A DNA stretch of 5,324 bases from Hyphomicrobiales bacterium (lineage in GTDB: Bacteria > Pseudomonadota > Alphaproteobacteria > Rhizobiales > Rhizobiaceae): the NCBI GenBank assembly GCA_011087745.1, contig JAALLB010000139.1, positions 1 to 5,324 of the forward strand, in the 5' to 3' direction. Of the stretch, positions 1 through 5,324 are shown in pieces. Positions within the stretch are counted from its first letter, which is position 1. Each line of letters starts with the position of its first letter. The position numbers and the translations under genes are program-made. The notes beneath the pieces are model-generated. The model was given only the letters and a program-made list of their open reading frames with translations, was not told the DNA's origin and made no database searches.

Positions 1-1
1 G

Positions 2-139
2 CCTGAAACGTCAACCCCAAATAATCAGATTTTCAAGGACTCGGAGTATAGGAAATATATGAATAGCGTAAAAATTGGGATAATCGTCGGTTTTCCTTTG
101 TTGATTGACCCAAAAATGAAATACAAGACAGATGAATAA
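2..139 (+). CDS. Possible 3' end of an upstream gene (partial, hypothetical)
   Basis: The frame beginning at base 2 is open for 45 codons and ends with TAA at 137-139, 31 bp before folD. The predicted tail is charged at both ends with a short hydrophobic stretch (GIIVGFPLLID) in the middle, and I do not recognise it. An alternative is a 26-codon peptide starting at the ATG at 59, which has AGGA a few bases upstream. An open run of this length in AT-rich DNA can arise by chance, and the stretch could equally be the leader and promoter region of folD. I found no convincing -35/-10 pair in 1-170, which slightly favours transcription coming in from further upstream. No function is proposed. Confidence 0.3.
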   Translation, partial: PETSTPNNQIFKDSEYRKYMNSVKIGIIVGFPLLIDPKMKYKTDE

Positions 140-159
140 TTATTGAGAATCACCTCTCT

Positions 160-165
160 AGGAGA
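160..165 (+). promoter_or_regulatory. Ribosome binding site of folD
   Basis: AGGAGA lies six bases ahead of the ATG at 171. This is close to the ideal Shine-Dalgarno sequence and spacing, and it fixes the start of FolD at MSAKVIDGKEVA, the usual N-terminus of the family. Confidence 0.75.
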
Positions 166-170
166 AAACT

Positions 171-1076
171 ATGTCTGCAAAGGTAATAGACGGCAAGGAA
201 GTAGCTGCCGAGGTTGTGGAAACTGTAAAAGCTGCAACTGCCAAGCTCACTGCTGGAACTGGGGTCGTTCCGGGTATTGCAGTTGTGATTGTCGGCGAAG
301 ATCCTGCCAGCCAAGTTTATGTTCGTTCTAAAGGCAAGCGCGCGACAGAGTGTGGATTTCATTCGGTCACACATACGATGCCGGAAGAAACTTCTGAGGC
401 CGATTTGCTAGCGATGGTGCAAAGCCTGAATGATGATGAGGCAATTGATGGCATTTTGGTTCAACTGCCGCTTCCTAAGCATATCGATGAGGGCAAGGTA
501 ATTCAGATGATTGCACCTGAAAAAGATGTTGATGGGTTTCACTTCATTAATGTTGGTAAACTTGGAACCGGTGAAACTGATACTGCCTTTGTACCTTGCA
601 CACCGGCAGGTTCAATGGTGCTTTTGAAGAAAGCTCTTGGTACTGCAGATCTATCAGGTTTGAACGCTGTCGTAGTAGGGCGCTCAAATATTGTTGGTAA
701 GCCAATGATGAACTTGTTGTTGAGTGCCAATGCCACTGTTACCGTTGCCCATTCTCGCACAAAAGACTTGCCAGCTCTTTGTAAGACCGCTGACATTTTG
801 GTTGCTGCAGTTGGTCGTCCTGAAATGATAAAATCTGATTGGGTGAAGCCCGGTGCTTCTGTAATTGATGTGGGGATCAACCGTATTGATGCTCCAGAAA
901 AGGGAGAGGGCAAGTCACGCCTTGTTGGTGATGTCGCTTATGATGAGAGTGCTGCAGTTGCTGGGTCAATTACGCCGGTTCCTGGTGGTGTTGGCCCGAT
1001 GACCATCGCTATGTTGATGGCGAACACGCTTGAAAGTGCATGTCGTCGTGCTGGTGTTGAAGCTCCAACTTACTAA
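171..1076 (+). CDS. folD: FolD, bifunctional methylenetetrahydrofolate dehydrogenase / methenyltetrahydrofolate cyclohydrolase
   Basis: This cytosolic enzyme interconverts 5,10-methylene-THF, 5,10-methenyl-THF and 10-formyl-THF using NADP(H). It supplies one-carbon units for purine and formyl-methionine synthesis. The protein has 301 residues, normal for the family, and all signatures are present in order. The N-terminal catalytic domain has YVRSKGK with Tyr50 and Lys54 (equivalents of human Tyr52/Lys56), then DGILVQLPLP, KDVDG with Asp119/Asp121, and PCTPAG. The Rossmann NADP domain has GRSNIVGKP (170-178), TVTVAHSRT, ADILVAAVGRP and VIDVGIN. Near the C-terminus is the diagnostic TPVPGGVGPMT (268-278). 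No catalytic residue is altered, so this should be the fully functional housekeeping copy. A divergent paralogue follows 20 bp downstream. Family assignment is secure; membership of an operon with the later genes is inferred from spacing. Confidence 0.97.
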   Translation: MSAKVIDGKEVAAEVVETVKAATAKLTAGTGVVPGIAVVIVGEDPASQVYVRSKGKRATECGFHSVTHTMPEETSEADLLAMVQSLNDDEAIDGILVQLPLPKHIDEGKVIQMIAPEKDVDGFHFINVGKLGTGETDTAFVPCTPAGSMVLLKKALGTADLSGLNAVVVGRSNIVGKPMMNLLLSANATVTVAHSRTKDLPALCKTADILVAAVGRPEMIKSDWVKPGASVIDVGINRIDAPEKGEGKSRLVGDVAYDESAAVAGSITPVPGGVGPMTIAMLMANTLESACRRAGVEAPTY

Positions 1077-1096
1077 AAAATATAGGAAACTTCGGA

Positions 1097-2011
1097 ATGG
1101 ATCCACGATTTATCGATGGAAAGGCTGTTGCTTCGCGAATTTATGAAGCGGTACGCGCTGAGTTTGATGCCTTGGGCGGTGTAAAACGCAAACTGGTATC
1201 CATTTCGATTGGCGGTGATCCCGAAGTAGCCGTTTATATCCGCAATCAGGTGCGGGGAGCGGAGCGTGCGGGAATTCCTTTTGATGATCAGTATTGGGAT
1301 GGCGACTTAACGCAAGAAGAGTGCAAAGCCCGTATTACGGCAATGAACGATGACCCTGCAGTAATCGGGATTATTTTGCAGCGTCCGGTGCCAGAACATA
1401 TCAATGTGCGTTCCTTGCAGTCAGCAATTCACCCCCTCAAAGACGTTGAGGGTATGAACCCGGCTTCCATTGGTAACATTGTTTATAATGACCTTGCACT
1501 TGCGCCTTGTACGGCTGCGGCTTCGGTGGAGCTCATCCGCGAAACTGGCCTGAAGCTTAAGGGGCTTGAAGTAGTCATGATCGGCCATTCTGAGATTGTG
1601 GGCAAGCTGGCGGCTTTCATGCTAATGGCGGAAGGAGCAACGGTTACGGTTTGTCATCACATGACCCGTTCTGTTGCAGCCCATTCAAGGCGGGCGGATG
1701 CGGTTTTGGTGGCGGTTGGTATTCCCAATTTCCTGAAAGCCGACATGGTGAAACCTGGAGCAGTTGTTATTGATATTGGTATCAACCAGACAGTGGATGC
1801 GGATGGTAACGTAAAAATTGTTGGTGATGTTGATACGGATAATGTCCTTGAAGTTGCAAGCTGGGTGACGCCTTTGCCGGGCGGTGTCGGGCCTGTGACA
1901 GTTGCGATGTTGATGCGAAATGCGCTAACAGCCCAAAAACGCCAAATTGCAGCAGTTGCAATCGGTACCCTGGACTTGCCGATATGGGCGTTTATTACTC
2001 TATACTCTTAG
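1097..2011 (+). CDS. Divergent second FolD-like protein, with an AlkB-derived C-terminal tail
   Basis: This is a FolD-family paralogue lying 20 bp after folD. The start at ATG 1097 has AGGAAA upstream at 1084-1089. The two-domain FolD architecture is clear: DGKAVASRI at the N-terminus, GHSEIVGK (163-170), TVTVCHHMTR, VIDIGIN and TPLPGGVGPVT near the C-terminus. Several normally invariant positions differ. Tyr47 is kept, but the catalytic Lys is Gln51. KDVDG reads KDVEG (Glu118), VQLPLP reads LQRPVP, PCTPAG reads PCTAAA (137-142), and GRSNIVGKP reads GHSEIVGKL. In the human enzyme, as I recall, Lys56 to Gln abolishes cyclohydrolase but leaves dehydrogenase activity, so this may be a dehydrogenase-only or repurposed enzyme. 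FolD homology ends near residue 283 (about base 1945). The last 21 residues up to TAG 2009-2011 look like AlkB sequence read through after a deletion, so the natural stop is probably missing. Confidence 0.85.
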   Translation: MDPRFIDGKAVASRIYEAVRAEFDALGGVKRKLVSISIGGDPEVAVYIRNQVRGAERAGIPFDDQYWDGDLTQEECKARITAMNDDPAVIGIILQRPVPEHINVRSLQSAIHPLKDVEGMNPASIGNIVYNDLALAPCTAAASVELIRETGLKLKGLEVVMIGHSEIVGKLAAFMLMAEGATVTVCHHMTRSVAAHSRRADAVLVAVGIPNFLKADMVKPGAVVIDIGINQTVDADGNVKIVGDVDTDNVLEVASWVTPLPGGVGPVTVAMLMRNALTAQKRQIAAVAIGTLDLPIWAFITLYS

Positions 2012-2761
2012 TGTCGGTGTTGCAAGCGGTAGTGGGTTAACTGTTGGCCACGAACTTGGCCATAAACACAATAAGCTGGATCGATTTGCCGCTAAAATTA
2101 TTACATCGTTGACTGGGTATGCGCATTTTTGCATCGAGCATAATCAAGGCCATCACGTAATGGTAGCAACGCCAGAAGACCCAACCTCGGCGCGTTGGAA
2201 TGAAGATATTTACACATTTGGCTTGCGTGAGTTGCCGGCAACGGCGGTTATTGCCTGGAATATGGAAAGGACCAGACTTGAGCGTAAGGGATTGTCTTTT
2301 TGGCATTGGAGTAATGATCTATTGCAGGGCTACGCAATAACCCTGGTGATTGCGCTTGTTCTGATTGCTCTATTTGGCTGGATTATGATCCCGTTTTTAT
2401 TGCTTCATCATTTCATTGGGTGGACCCAATTGACAATGGCAAATTACGTTGAACATTACGGTCTGTTGCGTGAGAAAAAGCCCAATGGGCGTTATGTACC
2501 GTGTGAACCAATTCATTCGTGGAACACCAATCATATTGTTTCAAACCTGTTATTGTTTCATCTTCAAAGGCATTCAGACCATCATGCCAATCAGATGCGT
2601 CCTTATCAGGCATTACGTAACTTCGATGAGTTGCCGCGCCTGCCAAGTGGTTATCCGGGTAGTTTTTTACTTGCGCTTATCCCCCGCTTTGGTTCAAAGT
2701 GATGAACCCCAAAGTTCTTGAATGGACAGATGGTGACATGGCGCGTATCAATACAGGGTAA
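1947..2761 (+). pseudogene. alkB: AlkB-type alkane 1-monooxygenase, N-terminally truncated and frameshifted
   Basis: This is the remnant of an integral-membrane di-iron alkane hydroxylase, which oxidises n-alkanes to 1-alkanols with rubredoxin as electron donor. All His motifs survive in the main frame: HELGHK (2049-2066), HNQGHH (2139-2156), NYVEHYG (His codon at 2454) and LQRHSDHH (His codons at 2571, 2580, 2583). A hydrophobic hairpin is encoded at roughly 2325-2430. Compared with the roughly 400-residue family, about the first 105 residues are missing, including the first membrane helices and any real start. The TTG at 1947 has no ribosome site. Residues just before the first His box seem encoded in the folD2 frame and shift by one base near 2006. 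At the 3' end the frame stops with TGA at 2700-2702. Adding one T to the TTT at 2688-2690 restores PRFWFKVMNPKVLEW and the normal C-terminus, ending with TAA at 2759-2761. It is almost certainly non-functional as written. Confidence 0.88.
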
Positions 2762-2779
2762 TTAATCTAAGCAGCTTTT

Positions 2780-2790
2780 TCGGGGAGGGG
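2780..2790 (+). promoter_or_regulatory. Ribosome binding site of the BASS permease
   Basis: The purine-rich CGGGGAGGGG contains GGAGG and sits four to eight bases ahead of the ATG at 2795. This supports that start even though the gap behind the alkB remnant is only 33 bp. Confidence 0.6.
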
Positions 2791-2794
2791 TATA

Positions 2795-3651
2795 ATGCTT
2801 AAAGTTGGACTTCCAATTGCACTGGCAATTATCATGTTTGGAATGGGGTTAGGGCTAACTCTAGCTGATTTCATGCGAGTTTTTTCAAAGCCGAAGGCAT
2901 TCTTACTTGGTGCTGGATTGCAACTTGTAATGCTTCCCTTGCTTGTGATTTTATTGCTGTTTGTGTTCCCTCACAATCCACCTTTAGCTGCAGGGCTTGT
3001 GATTTTGGCGGCTTGCCCGGGTGGTGTGACGTCCAATATCTTGACTTATCTGGCTCGCGGCGATGTCGCGCTTTCTGTTTCACTTACTGCAGTCATTAGT
3101 TTGCTTGGCTTTATCACCGTGCCTTTGATTACAGATTTTGCCCTTTCCAACTATATGGGTGAGGGCGCTCCTGAATTGCCAATAGCCAAGACGATGATTG
3201 GCATCTTGTTGATCATTACCGTTCCAGTGGCGTTAGGGATGTTGGTGCGGAAGCTGAATTTGAGCCTTGCTGAGAGAATGGAAAAGATTTTTGGGCCCTT
3301 GTCAATTTTCGTTTTATAGCTGTGATAATTGGAGCACTGATTGCTGAGCGGGAGAATGTTGTTTCATACATTTCCCAGGTTGGTTTACATGTCATTGTGC
3401 TCAACGTCCTTGCCATGTTTGTTGCTATAATGGCGGCCAAACTATTTATGTTGCCGAAAGATCAACGCTCCGCAATTGCGCTTGAGTGTGGATTGCAGAA
3501 TGGAACTTTGGGATTGGCAATTACAATTACTATTCTGGGGCGTACGGATATTGGAGTGCCAAGCGCGGTTTATGGTCTATTGATGTTGTTTACTGGTTTT
3601 GGATATGCGATGTGGTTGCGTTCAAAGCAGGTGGCGACAGACAATGAGTGA
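2795..3651 (+). pseudogene. BASS-family (SBF domain) permease, interrupted by one frameshift
   Basis: This is an inner-membrane symporter of the bile acid:sodium symporter (BASS/SBF) family. As read it is split into a 174-residue N-terminal part (stop TAG 3317-3319) and a C-terminal part in another frame (from about 3316, stop TGA 3649-3651). Adding one T to the TTTT at 3312-3315 joins them into a 285-residue protein reading GPLSIFVFIAVIIGALIAER across the break, a normal length. By eye there are about nine membrane segments. The conserved core is present: CPGGVTSN in the first crossover helix (Cys74, Ser80, Asn81), LARGDVALSVSLTA, and ECGLQNGTLG in the second crossover helix (Glu231 in the repaired protein), which correspond to the sodium-site region. 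Bacterial members rarely move bile acids; known relatives carry 2-keto acids such as pyruvate. The stop overlaps the start of the PLP enzyme gene. Whether the break is real or a sequencing error cannot be told here. Confidence 0.83.
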
Positions 3652-4801
3652 CGATAGTAAAAAACGAAGCAAGGCAACCATAGCTGCAAGAGCTGGTGGA
3701 TATATCGATGCAGGTTCGGGTGGTGTTGTGCCGCCGTTGCAAAACTCGACTACGTTTGTTCTGGATCTAAATTGTGATCCGTTGTTTCCAGATAACATTT
3801 ATGGGCGTGATCAAAATGATCAGGTGAGATTGGCAGAATCGGTTATTGCCGAGCTTGAAGGTGCAGAAGACAGCTTGCTTTTTGCTTCTGGAATGGCTGC
3901 AATTTCGACTTTGTTTTCGTCGCTCAAGCGCGGTCAGTCGTTGATTGTGCAATCAGGGATGTACTGGGGAACTACGGCTTGGGCGCGAGACTTTTGCCGG
4001 CATCGTGAAGTTAATCTGATTGAGGCGGATAGTTCTGATACTGATGGGTTTGTATCACTTATTCAAACAGAAAAGCCGGATATGGTTTTTATTGAAGTGC
4101 CGTCAAATCCTTGGATCTTGACGAGTGATATTGAAGTGATTTCCAAAGCTGCACGATCTTGCAGTGCAATTATGGCAGTTGATGCAACAGCTGCAACTCC
4201 GATATTGATGCAGCCCATCAGTTTGGGAGCGGATTTTGTTATGCATTCGGCAACCAAGGCGATCAACGGCCATTCGGACGTTATTGCCGGTGTTTTATCA
4301 TGTGCCGATGCGAATAGTGATGTCTGGGCTTTTGTAAAACATGAGCGCCATGGGGCAGGGGCGATATTGTCTGCGCATTCAGCGTGGATGTTAATTCGGG
4401 GTATGCGTACCTTGCCACTTCGTCTCGAACGAATGTGTTCGAATGCTATGGCTATAGCGAAGTTTCTGGACAGGCACGAGAAAATTGATGCGGTTTGGTA
4501 TCCTGGTATTGCTACCCACCAGGGCCACAAGGTTGCTTCAAGGCAAATGCCCAATGGCTTTGGTTATCTGATGAGTTTCCTGATTAAAGGTTCGCGTGAG
4601 GATGCACGTAATTTTTGCCGACATCTGACCGGCATACATCGTGCAACATCTTTGGGTGGTGTTGAAAGCCTTGTTGAGCACCGGGCTACCGTTGAAGGTG
4701 AATTGACCGGGTGCCTTGAAAATTTAATTCGATTGTCAGTCGGTATTGAAGATGCAGCAGATCTGATTGATGAAATTGATACCGCCCTTGCAAACATATA
4801 A
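3644..4801 (+). CDS. Cys/Met-metabolism PLP-dependent enzyme (cystathionine gamma-synthase / beta-lyase family)
   Basis: This is a 385-residue cytosolic fold-type I PLP enzyme of the trans-sulfuration family. Relatives make or cleave C-S bonds of cystathionine, homocysteine, cysteine or methionine. Visible motifs are YGR (Tyr53/Arg55, phosphate contact from the neighbouring subunit), SGMAA (82-86, phosphate cup), Tyr107 in MYWGT (stacks on the cofactor) and EVPSNP. They continue with Asp180 in AVDAT (pyridine nitrogen), Lys205 in HSATKAINGHSD (Schiff-base lysine), SLGGVESLVEHR, and Arg363 in RLSVGIED (substrate carboxylate). The start at ATG 3644 gives the usual N-terminus, has AGGTGG about ten bases upstream, and overlaps the permease stop by 8 bp, suggesting translational coupling. 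The frame stays open further upstream to 3599, but that part lies inside the permease. AVDAT replaces the usual VDNT, and the Cys typical of methionine gamma-lyase after the active-site Tyr is absent, so exact specificity is uncertain. Confidence 0.9.
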   Translation: MSDDSKKRSKATIAARAGGYIDAGSGGVVPPLQNSTTFVLDLNCDPLFPDNIYGRDQNDQVRLAESVIAELEGAEDSLLFASGMAAISTLFSSLKRGQSLIVQSGMYWGTTAWARDFCRHREVNLIEADSSDTDGFVSLIQTEKPDMVFIEVPSNPWILTSDIEVISKAARSCSAIMAVDATAATPILMQPISLGADFVMHSATKAINGHSDVIAGVLSCADANSDVWAFVKHERHGAGAILSAHSAWMLIRGMRTLPLRLERMCSNAMAIAKFLDRHEKIDAVWYPGIATHQGHKVASRQMPNGFGYLMSFLIKGSREDARNFCRHLTGIHRATSLGGVESLVEHRATVEGELTGCLENLIRLSVGIEDAADLIDEIDTALANI

Positions 4802-4802
4802 A

Positions 4803-4829
4803 AACGCCCCTCAAATATTGAGGAGCGTT
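4803..4829. terminator. Convergent hairpin terminator between the PLP gene and the small minus-strand gene
   Basis: Arms 4803-4814 and 4818-4829 form a 12-bp stem with a single C/A mismatch (4808/4824) around a 3-base loop. On the minus strand the stem runs into TTTTT (complement of 4800-4804), a proper intrinsic terminator for the 78-residue gene that ends 30 bp before it. On the plus strand the stem begins two bases after the PLP gene stop but is followed only by TTAAATTT, so termination in that direction may be weaker. Confidence 0.72.
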
Positions 4830-4859
4830 AAATTTAAACAAATTGGCAGTTTTAAAGAC

Positions 4860-5096
4860 CTATTTTCCCTGTTTTACGATTACTGGAGTTAGTAGGTCGC
4901 CAAAATTACCGTCACCAGAGTGATGACGGGCTGAACGTACTAGCTCAACAGAAACGCCAGCCTCAACAGCTTTCATTACTGATTGGTTCAGGCGGTGTAG
5001 ATCATTTGCCACCATTCGGATTGCAGATTGTTCGTCAGATGACATCGATGATGCCATTTCTTGAGAACGTTCTTTTACTGGCGGTTTGGTACTCAT
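4860..5096 (-). CDS. Small conserved-looking hypothetical protein (78 aa)
   Basis: I do not recognise this protein. The start at 5096 (MSTKPPVKERSQ) is chosen over an upstream in-frame ATG at 5141 because AGAGGAG lies six bases before it. It has no signal peptide and no membrane segment. Residues 1-15 are polar and probably disordered. Residues 16-50 look helical (SSDEQSAIRMVANDLHRLNQ, then a second helix SVMKAVEAGV). The tail has a distinctive VRSARHHSGDGNFGD patch followed by LTPVIVKQ. The His-His and Gly/Asn/Asp-rich patch is the most likely functional site, but no activity can be assigned. It is encoded convergently to the PLP gene, ends 59 bp from it, and has its own terminator and upstream region, so it is probably an independent single-gene unit. 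Confidence 0.7.
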   Translation of the reverse strand: MSTKPPVKERSQEMASSMSSDEQSAIRMVANDLHRLNQSVMKAVEAGVSVELVRSARHHSGDGNFGDLLTPVIVKQGK

Positions 5097-5098
5097 GG

Positions 5099-5109
5099 TA
5101 TTCTCCTCT
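5099..5109 (-). promoter_or_regulatory. Strong ribosome binding site of the 78-residue gene
   Basis: Read on the minus strand, AGAGGAG precedes AATACC and then the ATG at 5096. This near-consensus match decides the start and argues that the small gene is genuinely translated. Confidence 0.65.
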
Positions 5110-5152
5110 GGGCGAAATATGTGTGAAACACTAAATCCCACAAAATTGGTTC

Positions 5153-5170
5153 TGCATACAACGGTATGTA
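5153..5170. promoter_or_regulatory. Operator-like dyad upstream of the small minus-strand gene
   Basis: TGCATAC and GTATGTA are 7-base arms with one mismatch around a 4-base centre (AACG), lying 57 bp upstream of the ATG at 5096. The CATAC-N4-GTATG form resembles operators of TetR-type repressors in general, but no regulator gene is in the window. The flanking stretch 5097-5324 is AT-rich and shows no other gene I can support. I could not pick out a confident -35/-10 pair in it. The dyad might be chance in AT-rich DNA. Confidence 0.3.
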
Positions 5171-5324
5171 ATTATTTTTACAAATCAACTAACAAAATCA
5201 TTCAAAATGGCTAATTATCGTCAAAATAGAGTGTCTCTGTCTGTGTTTTTACTTTATTTTATGTAAATTAGCACAGTACTAGACTCTTGATCTGAATGCG
5301 TTGGTGAGTTTAGGTTTTGAACGC

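Noticed and set aside
539..913. Minus-strand open frame inside folD
   Set aside because: It lies antisense to highly conserved FolD codons and its translation has no recognisable domain, so it is a shadow.
1947..1949. TTG as a real start codon for AlkB
   Set aside because: There is no ribosome site ahead of it. The first residues in that frame do not resemble AlkB until near the first His box, whereas the overlapping folD frame does.
2449..2721. Plus-strand frame overlapping alkB
   Set aside because: It is an alternate-frame reading of the AlkB His-box region. The AlkB frame carries all the conserved motifs.
3599..3643. Longer N-terminus for the PLP enzyme
   Set aside because: It would lie inside the last permease codons, adds 15 residues not typical of the family, and the ATG at 3644 has a better ribosome site and the overlap geometry of a coupled start.
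4063..4554. 163-codon minus-strand open frame inside the PLP gene
   Set aside because: It covers the conserved PLP core on the other strand, is Cys/Ile/Ser-rich without domain features, and has no ribosome site I could see.
5119..5132. GTGTGAAACAC mini-hairpin upstream of the small gene
   Set aside because: It is only a 4-bp stem with a 3-base loop, too short to distinguish from chance.
5097..5141. Upstream ATG (5141) for the small minus-strand gene
   Set aside because: The strong AGAGGAG six bases before the internal ATG at 5096 would then lie inside the coding sequence. The extra 15 residues look unstructured.
5220..5324. Possible gene at the right edge
   Set aside because: The longest open run at the edge is about 22 codons on the minus strand, has low complexity, and shows no recognisable product.
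1..5324. CRISPR array, tRNA/rRNA, insertion sequence or attachment site
   Set aside because: I saw no regularly spaced repeats, cloverleaf-like sequence, transposase motifs or terminal inverted repeats on either strand.

Overview
The window looks like chromosomal DNA of an alphaproteobacterium, probably marine or free-living. The protein style points that way (a Rhizobiales/Rhodobacterales-like FolD, an AlkB-type alkane hydroxylase, a BASS permease, and a trans-sulfuration enzyme with the 'EHR' C-terminal motif). Base composition looks moderately AT-rich by eye. I cannot name a genus.

Layout, plus strand. At the left edge is an open frame (2-139) that may be the tail of an upstream gene. A tightly packed co-directional block follows from 171 to 4801 with no gap above about 35 bp. 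It holds folD, encoding a canonical methylene-THF dehydrogenase/cyclohydrolase (171-1076), and a divergent folD paralogue with altered active-site residues (1097-2011). Next come the 3' two-thirds of an alkB alkane monooxygenase gene, decapitated and frameshifted (about 1947-2761), and a BASS-family (SBF domain) permease broken by one frameshift (2795-3651). Last is a PLP-dependent trans-sulfuration-family lyase/synthase (start 3644, overlapping the permease by 8 bp, to 4801). A hairpin lies directly behind it.

Layout, minus strand. One small convergent gene (5096-4860) encodes a 78-residue protein I do not recognise. It has a strong Shine-Dalgarno and shares the convergent hairpin terminator. 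Its upstream region carries a CATAC-N4-GTATG dyad that could be an operator.

The most notable structure is the folD2/alkB junction. FolD2 homology runs to about codon 283. In the same reading frame it passes directly into residues that align with AlkB from about its residue 105 onward, without a stop. A one-base shift near 2006 then leads into the frame that carries the AlkB histidine boxes. This looks like a deletion that removed the folD2 stop and the first hundred or so alkB codons. Two further lesions, at the alkB 3' end and in the permease, are each repaired by adding one T to a T-run. That pattern fits either homopolymer sequencing error or slippage decay. Raw reads or a relative's genome would decide.

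Working together: the two FolD proteins are one-carbon/folate enzymes. The permease and PLP enzyme look like a translationally coupled pair that may handle sulfur amino acids or the 2-keto acids derived from them. The alkB remnant is probably non-functional as sequenced. I do not see a convincing new multi-gene system.
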